Origin: Chloroflexota bacterium
Lineage (GTDB): Bacteria; Chloroflexota; Dehalococcoidia; SHYB01
Direction of reading: 5' to 3'
DNA length: 64,000 nucleotides
Assembly: GCA_016875535.1 (NCBI GenBank)
Contig: VGPF01000006.1
Span: forward strand, 1-64,000
The translations under genes were made by a program, and so were the position numbers. The notes below the pieces were generated by a model that worked only from the letters and a program-made list of their open reading frames with translations, did not search any database and had not been told where the DNA came from. This document shows, piece after piece, positions 16,798 to 25,851 of this stretch. The first letter of the stretch is position 1. Each line of letters begins with the position of its first letter.

Positions 16798-17472
16798 ATG
16801 AACATCCGCACCACCATCATCCTCATCGTCCTGCTGGCCGTGGTCAGCGCCGTGAGCGCCGTCTACATCAGCACGCGCGATAAAGGCGTGCCCAAGTCCA
16901 TCGGCGCGCCGCCCCGGGACTTCTTCTATCAGGTAGACGACGACGCCATCATCAGGGTCTCCGTCACATCGGAGGGCAAGACGGAGAAGTTCGTGAACGA
17001 TAAGGGGACCTGGCGCTTCGATGGCGGCACCAACGAGCCTGTCTTCTTGGATCGCTGGGGCGGCGTGACACTGCTCCTCAGCGGTCCGCAGTTCAAGCGC
17101 CGCGTTATCCAGGAGGCCCAGGCGGAAGACCTCCAGCGCTACGGCCTAGCCTCGCCTTCCGTGGTCATCACGGCAGGGTTGATAGAGATCGGTGATATCG
17201 AGATCCGGGTAGGCGATAGGACGGCGGACGGGACCAGCCACTATTCGCAGTACCGCCGCAGGCCCGTTAGCGGCCCGGCCCAGAACGACCCCGGCATCTA
17301 CCTGGTGGACTCATCCTGGGGGGACGTCTTCTCCCGCCTGGTGAGGGAGCCGCCGCGCATCCCCACGCCTGCGCCCGAGCCTTCGCCCACGCCCGGCCCC
17401 GGCACGCCCACGGCGGCGCCGCCCCAGACGCCGGCCGCCACCGCAGCCTCATCGCCCACACCTAGCCGCTAA
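16798..17472 (+). CDS. DUF4340 domain protein, membrane-anchored
   Basis: This 224-residue protein has one N-terminal transmembrane anchor (TIILIVLLAVVSAVSAVYI). A DUF4340 domain follows: FFYQVDDDAIIRVSVTSEGK, then GTWRFDGGTNEPVFLDRWGG, then DLQRYGLASPSVVI. It ends in a Pro/Thr/Ala-rich tail. DUF4340 genes regularly follow GldG-like genes, as here with a 56-nt gap, so it is the fourth component of the same ABC system, placed outside the membrane. It converges with the dehydrogenase gene 1 nt away. Confidence 0.85.
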   Translation: MNIRTTIILIVLLAVVSAVSAVYISTRDKGVPKSIGAPPRDFFYQVDDDAIIRVSVTSEGKTEKFVNDKGTWRFDGGTNEPVFLDRWGGVTLLLSGPQFKRRVIQEAQAEDLQRYGLASPSVVITAGLIEIGDIEIRVGDRTADGTSHYSQYRRRPVSGPAQNDPGIYLVDSSWGDVFSRLVREPPRIPTPAPEPSPTPGPGTPTAAPPQTPAATAASSPTPSR

Positions 17473-17473
17473 G

Positions 17474-18499
17474 CTACGGCGTCAGCACCGCACGTCCGAA
17501 CATCCTGCGCGAATAAAGCATCTGGTGGACGTTCGCCGCCGCTCCTAAAGGAAACGACTCTACAACGGGCTTGACCTTGCCCTCCTGGATAAGCTTCAGC
17601 GCCGAATCCAAGTCCTTGAAGTTGCAGCCGCTCGCCCCCATGAGTTTGGCATCCTTGAAGAGCAGGCTCGCCGGGCTGAAGCTGATCTCCCCGGCATTCA
17701 CCTGCCCGATGAAGACCATCCGCCCGAACTGGGCCAGCGCTTGGAAGGCAGCCGGGAAGGCCCTGCTCCCCACTGTGTCTATCACCACGTCCACGCCGTT
17801 CTCCTCCGTGAGCGCTAGGGCCTCCCACTGGAACTCCATATCGGGGCTAAGCAGCACCTCGTCAGCCCCAAACTCCCGGAGGCGGGAGACCTTCTCTTCC
17901 GTCGTCGTCACGGCAAAGACACGCGCCCCGTGGGCTTTGAGCAGCTGGACGGCATGGACGCCTACGCCGCCGCCTGCGCCCGTCACCAGGGCCGTTTCGC
18001 CCGGCTTCGGCTGGGCCAGGTCGCGGATCGCGCCGAGGGCGACGCCGATGGGGCATGCCGCAACAGCGCCGTGCTCAAAGGAGAGGCCTTGCGGCAAAAG
18101 GCGTAGGCTGCGCTCCGTGATGCGCACATACTCCGCGTAGCCGCCGTCTACGCTATGGCCGATGCCGTGGCCGTTGCGGCAGCGATGCTCGTGCCCGGAG
18201 AGGCAGCGGTCGCAGGAGCCGCAGCATTCGGTGAGGATGGAGACCACGCGATCGCCGGGCTTGAACCGCCGGGCCTGCGCGCCGCACTGCGCCACTTCGC
18301 CGGCGATCTCATGGCCCAGGACCACGTTCGGCTTGATGCCGCGCTTCAGCGTGCCCCGCGTCACCAGGACGTCATGGAAGCAGACGCCGCAGGCCCGCAC
18401 CTTGACGATGACATCGTCAGGGCCGGGAACGGGCATCGGGAGATCGCGAAGGCGAAGACCGGACGGGCTTCCCGGCTCCTCCAGAACAACGGCTTTCAT
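17474..18499 (-). CDS. Zinc-dependent alcohol dehydrogenase family (MDR)
   Basis: This 341-residue medium-chain dehydrogenase has a GroES-like N-terminal domain. Catalytic zinc ligands are Cys40 (ACGVCFHD) and His63/Glu64 (LGHEIAGEV). Structural zinc cysteines are 93, 96, 99 and 107 (CGSCDRCLSGHEHRC). The NAD(P) Rossmann motif is GAGGGVGVHAVQLLKAHG near 160. It oxidises or reduces an alcohol/aldehyde pair; the substrate is not predictable. It stands alone, tail to tail with the DUF4340 gene. Confidence 0.9.
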   Translation of the reverse strand: MKAVVLEEPGSPSGLRLRDLPMPVPGPDDVIVKVRACGVCFHDVLVTRGTLKRGIKPNVVLGHEIAGEVAQCGAQARRFKPGDRVVSILTECCGSCDRCLSGHEHRCRNGHGIGHSVDGGYAEYVRITERSLRLLPQGLSFEHGAVAACPIGVALGAIRDLAQPKPGETALVTGAGGGVGVHAVQLLKAHGARVFAVTTTEEKVSRLREFGADEVLLSPDMEFQWEALALTEENGVDVVIDTVGSRAFPAAFQALAQFGRMVFIGQVNAGEISFSPASLLFKDAKLMGASGCNFKDLDSALKLIQEGKVKPVVESFPLGAAANVHQMLYSRRMFGRAVLTP

Positions 18500-18593
18500 C
18501 AGTGCATCTTCCTCTCAGGAACTCCCTCGTATGCTATCATAGGCGGCGTTGCTTTTTAGCCAATTCCCTGAAGTAAGGAGCGATGCTTCGACT

Positions 18594-19364
18594 ATGCGAT
18601 TGTTCCCCAAACTCCTCACCATCGGCGCTCTGCTCACAGCCGCCATGCTCGTCATCGTCGCCTGCGACGGCGAAGACCTGACACCCACGCCGACCCCAAG
18701 GCCGACGCCCACACGCGCCTTCCAGACTCCCTCCGCCGTGCCCACGGCCACACGCCCGCCTTCCGGCACCGTGGCCCCCAAGCCCACCTACACCGCCGCG
18801 CCGCGCATGACCATAGACCAGAACAAGAGATACTTCGCCACCATCAAGACCAACAGGGGCGATATGCGGCTGGAGCTGCTCCCCAAGATCGCGCCCGTCA
18901 CCGTCAACAACTTCGTCTTCCTCTCCCGCCAGGGCTTCTACGATGGCGTCCGCTTCCACCGCATCATCAAGGACTTCATGATCCAGGGCGGCGACCCGTT
19001 CAGCGCCGACGACGCCAAGATCGCCGCCTGGGGAACCGGCGGCCCCGGCTACACCATTCCCGATGAGTTCCCCTGCCCCAACGGCACGGTGACCAATTCC
19101 CAACCTGCCAACTGCACGCCCACCGTCACCTTCACCAAGTCGGGCTACCTGGCCATGGCGAACACCGGCCGCCCGGCCACCGGCGGCTCCCAGTTCTTCA
19201 TCACCCTGGTGCCCACGCCGCACCTCAACGGCCTGCACACCATCTTTGGGCAGATCGTCGGCGGCGCCGATATCCTTCAGGCCCTGGGCCTGGTCGCCAC
19301 CGTCCCCGGCGATCGCCCGGCGCAGCCCGTCACCATTCAGACCATCGTCATAGAAGAGCAGTAA
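18594..19364 (+). CDS. Lipoprotein cyclophilin-type peptidyl-prolyl isomerase
   Basis: This 256-residue protein starts at ATG 18594. A signal peptide ends in a lipobox (AAMLVIVAC), predicting a lipid-anchored extracytoplasmic protein. A TPTP-rich linker leads to a cyclophilin domain with NRGDMRLELLPKIAPVTVNNF, then FHRIIKDFMIQGGDP, then GGSQFFITLVPTPHLNG. Relative to its neighbour it has an insertion of about 40 residues containing two cysteines (CPNG...ANCTP) that may form a disulfide outside the cell. It is a secretory protein-folding helper and forms a tandem pair with the cytoplasmic paralogue 33 nt downstream. Confidence 0.88.
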   Translation: MRLFPKLLTIGALLTAAMLVIVACDGEDLTPTPTPRPTPTRAFQTPSAVPTATRPPSGTVAPKPTYTAAPRMTIDQNKRYFATIKTNRGDMRLELLPKIAPVTVNNFVFLSRQGFYDGVRFHRIIKDFMIQGGDPFSADDAKIAAWGTGGPGYTIPDEFPCPNGTVTNSQPANCTPTVTFTKSGYLAMANTGRPATGGSQFFITLVPTPHLNGLHTIFGQIVGGADILQALGLVATVPGDRPAQPVTIQTIVIEEQ

Positions 19365-19396
19365 CCGATACACCCTAGGAAAGTGAGCCTATCCAC

Positions 19397-19882
<486 letters not shown>

Positions 19883-19905
19883 CCCCCACCGCCGTAGACC
19901 CCTCG

Positions 19906-19944
19906 AAAGGCCCTCCGGCGTCTGTCGGGGGGCCTTTCTTTTTG
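19906..19944 (+). terminator. Rho-independent terminator after cyclophilin pair
   Basis: The stem AAAGGCCCTCCG/CGGGGGGCCTTT closes an 8-nt loop and is followed by CTTTTT. It lies 24 nt after the cyclophilin stop. Confidence 0.9.
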
Positions 19945-19984
19945 GGATTGACCCGCCGACCTTGTGCCGCTATCCTCCTGGCAT

Positions 19985-20503
19985 ATGCAGATGCACGACC
20001 TCTGGAACCACAATAACTACGCCGTGCCGCCAGAGAACCTCCACCTGGTGGAGGCCTGCATCACCGCCGTGATGCCGTGGGAGCTATGGGTCAAGAAGCC
20101 TGACCTCCTGGGCTACCGCTTCAACGCCGATCACTATAGGGGCATGGTCTTCTTTCGCCCGGCTAAGCCCGCCGCGCAGCTTGCCGAGACGATCGAGCGG
20201 CTTCGCCGGCAAGTCCCGGACCTGGATGCCGCCCTCAAGGGCTTCGAACGGCTCCCCGCCGACCTGAACGACCACAACGGCTTTATGGTCAAAGACCTGG
20301 AGGAGTGGGAGACCCGGCTCAATATCTTCCAGAAGGCGGAACACGAGCACCCGGAATGGAAGCTGAAGGTCGTCACCGTGCTTCGGCCCCATGACCCGGA
20401 CGCGGTTTCCAAAACGGTCTACCAGGCGTGGCTCCGCATCGGGCTGTTGGGGCCTATGCGCAACACCTTCGAGATGCAGTGCCGCAGCCCTGACGCGGCA
20501 TAG
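19985..20503 (+). CDS. Conserved hypothetical protein
   Basis: This 172-residue soluble protein starts MQMHDLWNHNNYAVPPEN at 19985. An in-frame GTG at 19964 is possible, but neither has a clear ribosome site. Visible features are HLVEACITAVMPWELWVKKPD, then GYRFNADHYRGMVFFRPAK, and a helical C-terminus. I do not recognise the family with confidence. The early His/Glu pattern hints at a VOC-like or metal-binding fold, but this is weak. It ends 13 nt before the hydrolase gene and is probably co-transcribed with it. Confidence 0.55.
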   Translation: MQMHDLWNHNNYAVPPENLHLVEACITAVMPWELWVKKPDLLGYRFNADHYRGMVFFRPAKPAAQLAETIERLRRQVPDLDAALKGFERLPADLNDHNGFMVKDLEEWETRLNIFQKAEHEHPEWKLKVVTVLRPHDPDAVSKTVYQAWLRIGLLGPMRNTFEMQCRSPDAA

Positions 20504-20516
20504 TCTTCACCTCCGT

Positions 20517-21155
20517 ATGCCTCAGCGCCACATCACCTTCGCCTCCGGCAAGCTGACGCTGGAGGGCTACCTCCACACCCCTGCCGGGAAGCCTCCCCGG
20601 CCCGGCATCGTTGTCTGCCACCCGCACCCGCTCTACGGCGGCGATATGGAGAGCAGCGTCGTCAGGGCCATCGTGGATGGCGTCCTTGCGCAGGGCATCG
20701 CGGCCTTGCGCTTCAACTTTCGCGGCGCCGGCGCGAGCGAAGGGGCCCATGACAAGGGCATGGGCGAGCGCGAGGACCTCTCAGCGGCGCTCAAGCGCCT
20801 CGTTGAGGAGAAGGAGATAGACACTAAGCGCATCGGCCTGGCGGGCTACTCCTTCGGCACCGGCGTCGCCATGGCCGTAGCCCCCAATGAGCCGCTGGTG
20901 CAGGCCATCGCCCTCGTCGCGCCGCTCCTCACCGGCGTCAACACGCCTGCCGCCCTCGCCTATGCCAAGCCCAAGCTCCTCATCGCGGGCGATATGGACG
21001 CCTATGTGCCTGTGGAGCAGGTCCACGAGCTGAAGCGCAAGCGCATGGCCGAGCCGCTGGCGATCGAAGTGATCCACGGAGCCGACCACTTCTTCTTCGG
21101 CCACGAAGGGCGGATCGCCGCGCTCACCGGCGATTTCTTCAAGCGCTCGCTCTAG
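20517..21155 (+). CDS. Alpha/beta hydrolase (dienelactone hydrolase-like)
   Basis: This 212-residue hydrolase starts MPQRHITFASGKLTLEG at 20517. The core has GIVVCHPHPLYGGDMES near residue 33, ALRFNFRGAGASEG near 65, nucleophile elbow GYSFGTG with its Ser near 110, and VIHGADHFFFGHE with a likely catalytic His near 190. The HPHPxxGG and FNFRGxGxSxG motifs are typical of the serine hydrolase group annotated as alpha/beta hydrolases of unknown substrate in many bacteria. Confidence 0.85.
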   Translation: MPQRHITFASGKLTLEGYLHTPAGKPPRPGIVVCHPHPLYGGDMESSVVRAIVDGVLAQGIAALRFNFRGAGASEGAHDKGMGEREDLSAALKRLVEEKEIDTKRIGLAGYSFGTGVAMAVAPNEPLVQAIALVAPLLTGVNTPAALAYAKPKLLIAGDMDAYVPVEQVHELKRKRMAEPLAIEVIHGADHFFFGHEGRIAALTGDFFKRSL

Positions 21156-21485
21156 CGTAGCGCTACACGCCGCTCCCTGAAAGGGGCGTCTCTGCGACGC
21201 ATGGTGGGGACAGCCTGTCCTCCCGCTGTGGTCCCCCAACAGAGTGACGGGGGACACAGCGTCCTCCCAGGAACCATCAAGAACCATCATCTGAACCTTC
21301 CACAGGAGCGGTCGGGGCTGCGCCTTGTGCTCCGCCCCTCCCTGAAGAACAAGGCACAGCACCGGGACTCCCGGCAAAGGCTTCAGAAGGAGGAGACGGA
21401 GCGCTTCGAGAGGGTGTTCAGGGATGCCCTTCAGAGGTCGAGCCGAGCGACGGTGTAGTGGCGCGACAACCTGCGGGGGCAGGGC

Positions 21486-21550
21486 AGCGCTACAGCAGCG
21501 CTACAGAGCGCTACAAGACACCGTGACAAGCCAGTGACAAGGCGTGACAA
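21486..21550. repeat. Two sets of phased short direct repeats
   Basis: AGCGCTACA occurs at 21486, 21497 and 21507. GTGACAA occurs at 21523, 21534 and 21544. Spacing within each set is 11 then 10 bp, one helical turn. A further AGCGCTACA is near 21622 and a related GCGCTACA near 21171. Confidence 0.7.
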
Positions 21551-21647
21551 CCAGCCTTGCGCTTGGGCTTTTCCAGATTCAACGGCAGCGCGACAACTGC
21601 GGCACAGAGCGGCGCAACACCAGCGCTACAAGCCTAACGGCGGGACA

Positions 21648-21705
21648 GCTTCGACCTATCCCCTAACCCCTTCCGTAGCTCGAGGACGAGCACAAGTGGA
21701 AGGGG
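21648..21705 (+). repeat. Dispersed intergenic repeat (CCCCTTCC hairpin family), copy 1
   Basis: The first 27 bases (21648-21674, starting GCTTCGACCTATCCCC) are identical to 25687-25713. CCCCTTCC at 21667-21674 pairs with GGAAGGGG at 21698-21705 around a 23-nt loop. It sits just past the stop of the molybdopterin-enzyme gene. Confidence 0.75.
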
Positions 21706-21718
21706 AAGAGGTCGTCCC

Positions 21719-24031
21719 CTACTTCGCGCCATTGGCCTTTGCCGCGCGCCTCTCCTTGAGGATCGTGGCCGGGCTCAGCGGCAGCTGCCGGATGCGCACG
21801 CCGGTGGCGCGGCGGACGGCGTTGGCGATGGCCGCCATGGGCGTAACGATGGATATCTCGCCGACGCCGCGCACGCCGAAGGGATGGCCCGGGTTCGGGA
21901 CCTCCACCATTACCGTCTCGATCATCGGCAGGTCCAGCGTCGTAGGGATGCGATAGTCCAAGTAGGTGGGGTTGGCCATGGCGCCGTTAGCGTTATAGAC
22001 ATACTCCTCGTTCAGCGCCCAGCCGATGCCCTGGACGGTCCCGCCCTGCATCTGGCCCTCCACGTAGCCGGGGTGCACGGCCTTCCCCACATCCTGCACG
22101 ATGGTGCAGCGCACCACGTCCGTCTTCCCCGTCTCCGGGTCCACGCGCACATCCGCAATGGTGCCCGCGTACGAGGGTCCCACGCCTGTGGGGCTGGCCG
22201 AGGCGGAGGCCACGATGGGCCCACCGAAGGGGTGGATCTTGGGGATTAGCTCCTTGAAGGTGGCCTTGTTCGCCGGGTTGCTCTTGCTGGAGATCACGCC
22301 CTGCTCGTAGATGATTTCGTCGGGCGTCGTCTGCCAGAGCGTCGCGGCGCGGGCCTTCACCTGCCGCTTGATCTCCTCCGCCGCGTTAATGGCGGCGATG
22401 CCTGTGGCGAAGGCGACGCGGCTGCCGCCGGTGGGGCCGGTGAAGCCGATCGTATCGGTATCGCCCACGTTCGGGGTGATGTCCTCCGCCGCGATGCCGA
22501 GCACTTCCGCCACCTGCTGGGCTGTGGCGGCGCGCGTCCCGCCGATGTCCGGCGAACCGGTGATAAGGGCCAGCTTGCCGCTGGGGTTCACTGCAATGGT
22601 GGCCGATGATGCGCCTCCGGTGTTGCTCCAATAGCCGATGGCGACCCCCCGGCCCGTGTTCGGCGGGAGGGGCGCGGTGTACTGCGGGTGGCGTTTCATC
22701 GCCTCGATGACCTCCACGCACCCGATCTTGGGCACCGCGACGCCGCTCACCAAGCGGTCGCCGGTGCGGATGGCGTTCTTAAGGCGCAGGTCCAGCGGGT
22801 CAATGTGCAATTGCTCCGCCAGCTCATCCAGCGCGCTCTCCAGGGCAAAGGCCGCCTGGGGAGCGCCTGGCGCGCGATAGGCGGCCACCTTCGGCTTGTT
22901 GACCACAACGTCATAGCCTTCCGCCCGCATGTTGGGGATGCGGTAGGCGGAAAAGATGCACGAGACGCCTGCGCCCATGGGCGACCCGGGGTAGGCGCCC
23001 GCCTCGTAGGCCAGCCAGGCATCAGCGGCGGTGATACGGCCATCGCGCTTTGCGCCGAGCTTGAGACGGATCACTGTGCCGGCCGTGGGGCCGCTGGCTT
23101 GGAAGACCTCGCTCCGGCTCATCGTCATCTTCACCGGGTGGCCGGACTTCCGCGAAAGGAGCGCGGCAACGGCGTCCAGGTGGAGGCTGATCTTCCCGCC
23201 GAAGCCGCCGCCGATCTCCATCGCGATGACCTTGATCATGGCGTCAGGCAGCCCCAGCATGGCCGCCAGCTGGCCGCGAACGCCGAAGTGCCCTTGGGTG
23301 CTGGTCCAGACCGTCACGCGGCCATCCGGGCCCCAGTAGGCGGTGCCGTTGTGCGGCTCGATGTATCCCTGGTGGACGGCCGTGGTGCGATATTCCCGCT
23401 CCAGGATGACCTCGGCCTCCTCGAATCCCGCCTCCAGGTCTCCCTGCTGCATCAGCAGCCGGGAGGCGATATTGCCGCGCTGGCCGCTATCCTCTCCCCG
23501 CGTGAAGCGCCTCTGCTGGAGGAGCATCGTCATGTTTTCATGGAGGAGCGGCGCCGTGGGCTTCATCGCCTCCAAAACATCTTGCACAAAGGGCAGCACT
23601 TCGTAGTCAACCTTGATCTTCTCCAGCGCCTCTTCCGCGATGTGCGGGCTGACGGCGGCCACGGCGGCTACCGCATGGCCGACGAAGAGCGCCTTCTTGG
23701 GCGCGAGGCTGATCTCGCAGAGAAGGCGGGAGTTCGCCAGCGTCTCGCCCAGGTCGACCGGAACGTTGTTCTTGATGATCGGCATATCGGCGGCGGTGAC
23801 CACGGCTTTCACGCCGGGCATCGCCAGGGCGGCGGAGGCGTCTATCGCCTTGATGCGCGCGTGCGGATGGGGACTGCGCAGGACCTTGCCGTAGAGCATC
23901 CCCGGCAGGATGATGTCCGCGCCGTACTTGGCGCGGCCCGTCACCTTGTCCACGCCATCGTGACGGATGGGGCGCGTGCCCACCACGCGGAACTGCTGGC
24001 CGGTCGCCGGGCGTTCTTCAGTTGTCGTCAT
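21719..24031 (-). CDS. Xanthine dehydrogenase-family molybdopterin-binding subunit
   Basis: This 770-residue large subunit has the aldehyde-oxidase a/b hammerhead at the N-terminus (KVTGRAKYGADIILPGMLYGKVLRS). The molybdopterin domain carries GGGFGGKISLHLD at 274-286 and AAYRAPGAPQAAF near 384. The conserved GVGE at about 735 should supply the catalytic Glu. The AYRAPGA loop resembles form II rather than CO-oxidising form I, so CO dehydrogenase is unlikely. It hydroxylates an aldehyde or N-heterocycle. The FAD and 2Fe-2S subunits are not adjacent, making this an orphan that needs partners elsewhere. Confidence 0.9.
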   Translation of the reverse strand: MTTTEERPATGQQFRVVGTRPIRHDGVDKVTGRAKYGADIILPGMLYGKVLRSPHPHARIKAIDASAALAMPGVKAVVTAADMPIIKNNVPVDLGETLANSRLLCEISLAPKKALFVGHAVAAVAAVSPHIAEEALEKIKVDYEVLPFVQDVLEAMKPTAPLLHENMTMLLQQRRFTRGEDSGQRGNIASRLLMQQGDLEAGFEEAEVILEREYRTTAVHQGYIEPHNGTAYWGPDGRVTVWTSTQGHFGVRGQLAAMLGLPDAMIKVIAMEIGGGFGGKISLHLDAVAALLSRKSGHPVKMTMSRSEVFQASGPTAGTVIRLKLGAKRDGRITAADAWLAYEAGAYPGSPMGAGVSCIFSAYRIPNMRAEGYDVVVNKPKVAAYRAPGAPQAAFALESALDELAEQLHIDPLDLRLKNAIRTGDRLVSGVAVPKIGCVEVIEAMKRHPQYTAPLPPNTGRGVAIGYWSNTGGASSATIAVNPSGKLALITGSPDIGGTRAATAQQVAEVLGIAAEDITPNVGDTDTIGFTGPTGGSRVAFATGIAAINAAEEIKRQVKARAATLWQTTPDEIIYEQGVISSKSNPANKATFKELIPKIHPFGGPIVASASASPTGVGPSYAGTIADVRVDPETGKTDVVRCTIVQDVGKAVHPGYVEGQMQGGTVQGIGWALNEEYVYNANGAMANPTYLDYRIPTTLDLPMIETVMVEVPNPGHPFGVRGVGEISIVTPMAAIANAVRRATGVRIRQLPLSPATILKERRAAKANGAK

Positions 24032-24138
24032 AGCGAACCCCCTTCATAAGGCAGAAGTGTAGCAACGCACGCTCCGGAGCGTCAACAGAAGCGGCGTCAG
24101 GCAAAAATCGCAGCGCCATCTGGTAGACTGGATAGGCT

Positions 24139-24639
24139 ATGGCGAAACCCTCCCTCACCCCCGGCTGGCGTCGCGCCCTGCCCATCGCGAGCATCGTCGC
24201 CTTCGTTATCGCCTTCGACCAGGTGACGAAATTCATCGTCCGCCAGCGCATGGCGCTCGGCGAGTCCTACCCGGAGAACTGGCCCGTGCGCTTCACCCAC
24301 GTCAACAACACCGGCAGCGCCTTCGGCCTCTTCGATAACCAGACCCTCTTCCTCATCATCGCCTCCATCGCCGCCATCGCCGTCATCCTCGTCCTCTATC
24401 GCCAGGCGGCCGGCCACGGCATCCTCCGCATTTCCCTGGGCCTCATCCTCGGCGGCGCGGTGAGCAACCTCGCCGACCGCATCCGCATGGGCCATGTCAC
24501 CGATTTCATCGAGCTTCCCCGCTGGCCCGTCTTCAACGTCGCCGATTCCTGCGTCACCATCGGCATCGTCATCCTCGCCCTGGTGGTCATCTTCGGCGGC
24601 AAGACCAAGGGTGCCCCTGCCAAGTTGCCGCAGTCCTGA
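24139..24639 (+). CDS. lspA: Lipoprotein signal peptidase (signal peptidase II)
   Basis: This 166-residue inner-membrane aspartyl protease has four hydrophobic segments. Conserved boxes are FDQVTKF near residue 27, HVNNTGSAFGLF near 54, GGAVSNLADRIRMGHVTDFIE with catalytic Asp122, and FNVADSCVTIG with catalytic Asp136. It cleaves prolipoproteins, fitting the several lipobox proteins in this window. It precedes the pseudouridine synthase gene, a common lspA-rluD arrangement. Confidence 0.95.
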   Translation: MAKPSLTPGWRRALPIASIVAFVIAFDQVTKFIVRQRMALGESYPENWPVRFTHVNNTGSAFGLFDNQTLFLIIASIAAIAVILVLYRQAAGHGILRISLGLILGGAVSNLADRIRMGHVTDFIELPRWPVFNVADSCVTIGIVILALVVIFGGKTKGAPAKLPQS

Positions 24640-24700
24640 TCCGCCTCGCGCCCCGAATGAACGTCATGAGCGTGACATGACAGATGTTCACGCTAACCCG

Positions 24701-24776
24701 CCTCTCCCTGGATGGGAGAGAGCCTGCGCTGAGTCTGCCGAAGCGAACTCGAGTGAAGCCCGAGAAGAGAGGGTGT
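24701..24776 (+). repeat. Dispersed repeat with CTCTCCC hairpin and ACTCGAG core, copy 1
   Basis: CTCTCCCTGGATGGGAGAG is followed by a 25-nt spacer, then GAACTCGAGTGAAGCCCGAG and AAGAGAGGGTG. A reverse-oriented relative lies at 30804-30856. It occupies the lspA-rluD gap and ends 13 nt before the rluD start. Confidence 0.75.
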
Positions 24777-24789
24777 CTACAAAAGGCCT

Positions 24790-25686
24790 ATGCCCAAGTC
24801 CCACCTGCTCACCGCAGCCGAGTCGGCCTCGCGACTGGACAAGTTCCTGTCGGAGCAGCTGCCTTCGCTGACGCGGTCTTATGTGAAGAACTTGATTGAC
24901 GACGGCCTTGTGCTGGTGAACGACCACCCAGCAAAGCCGAGCCAGAAACTGAAGGCGGGCGATAGCGTCCGCGTCACCGAGCCGGACGCCGCGCCCATCG
25001 AAGTGACGCCGCAAGAGATCCCGCTGGACGTGCTGTACGAAGATAGCGATGTGATCGTCATCAATAAGCCTGCGGGACTGACGGTCCACCCGGCGCCGGG
25101 CCACCCGGATAGCACGCTCGTGAACGCCATCCTGGCCCGCTGCCCGGACCTTGGCGCCATCAACGGCGATATCCGCCCGGGCATCGTCCACCGCCTGGAT
25201 AAGGACACCTCCGGCGTCATGGTCGTCGCCAAGAACCAGGCGGCGCAGCAATCGCTGGCCCAGCAGTTCAAGGACCGCACCGTGGAGAAGAGCTACATCG
25301 CCCTGGCCACGGGCCGCGTGAAGCACGAAAAGGGGATGATCACCGCTGCGCTCGGCCGCAACCCGCGCGACCGCAAGAAGATCTCCGTCCTCGTGGGCGG
25401 CCGGCCGTCCATCACCAGCTACCAGGTGGTGCGGCGCTACAAAGAGGCCGCGCTCATCGAGGCGCTGCCGAAGACGGGGCGCACCCACCAGATCCGCGCC
25501 CACATGGCCTCCATCGGCCATCCCCTCGTCGGCGATGGCCTCTATGGCGGCGGCACCAAGCTCCTAGGGCGCCAGTTCCTCCACGCCGCCAGGCTCGCCT
25601 TCACCCACCCGCGCACCGGCCAGCGCGTGAGCTTTGAAGCCAAGCTCCCGGACGACCTGGAGCGCGTCCTGGCGCAGCTTTCGTAG
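24790..25686 (+). CDS. RluA/RluD-family 23S rRNA pseudouridine synthase
   Basis: This 298-residue protein has an N-terminal S4 RNA-binding domain (SRLDKFLSEQLPSLTRSYVKNLIDDG) and the RluA catalytic domain. PGIVHRLDKDTSGVMVVAKN near residue 130 contains the catalytic Asp of HRLDKDTSG. LIEALPKTGRTHQIRAHMASIGHPLVGD is the second signature. It isomerises uridines in rRNA; position specificity (RluD type) is inferred from architecture only. Confidence 0.92.
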   Translation: MPKSHLLTAAESASRLDKFLSEQLPSLTRSYVKNLIDDGLVLVNDHPAKPSQKLKAGDSVRVTEPDAAPIEVTPQEIPLDVLYEDSDVIVINKPAGLTVHPAPGHPDSTLVNAILARCPDLGAINGDIRPGIVHRLDKDTSGVMVVAKNQAAQQSLAQQFKDRTVEKSYIALATGRVKHEKGMITAALGRNPRDRKKISVLVGGRPSITSYQVVRRYKEAALIEALPKTGRTHQIRAHMASIGHPLVGDGLYGGGTKLLGRQFLHAARLAFTHPRTGQRVSFEAKLPDDLERVLAQLS

Positions 25687-25728
25687 GCTTCGACCTATCC
25701 CCTAACCCCTTCCCTGAGAAGGAAGGGG
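25687..25728 (+). repeat. Dispersed intergenic repeat (CCCCTTCC hairpin family), copy 2
   Basis: The first 27 bases are identical to 21648-21674. CCCCTTCC (25706-25713) and GGAAGGGG (25721-25728) form an 8-bp stem with a 7-nt loop. It begins immediately after the pseudouridine synthase stop and could also slow or end transcription. Confidence 0.75.
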
Positions 25729-25851
25729 CATTTCGCTGATCTAGAAAGTAGCGTCGGCCCTGCTCTACTAGGCGTCCCTCTCTTCTCAGGCGCCATTCTG
25801 ATGGCGGGTGCTCGGCTTCGAGCTACGTGAGGGATACAAGGGGAGAGGCCG

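Larger units (their letters stand above)
21156..21718. other. 563-bp non-coding region with degenerate short repeats
   Basis: No convincing gene is present. An open frame at 21201-21458 reads as low-complexity, Arg/Gln-rich sequence and has no ribosome site. The stretch instead holds inverted GC blocks (21206-21270), two sets of helically phased 7-9 bp repeats (21486-21550) and a dispersed hairpin element (21648-21705). It may be remnant mobile DNA or a regulatory region. Confidence 0.6.

Noticed and set aside
21201-21458. 85-codon open frame in the gene-free region
   Set aside because: Arg/Gln/Ser-rich translation, no ribosome site, contains inverted GC blocks; more likely non-coding.
21486-21550. 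CRISPR-like array
   Set aside because: Units are 7-9 bp with almost no spacers and only three copies each; no cas genes nearby.
21719-24031. Aerobic CO dehydrogenase large subunit (CoxL form I)
   Set aside because: The active-site loop is AYRAPGA rather than AYxCSFR and no coxM/coxS are adjacent.
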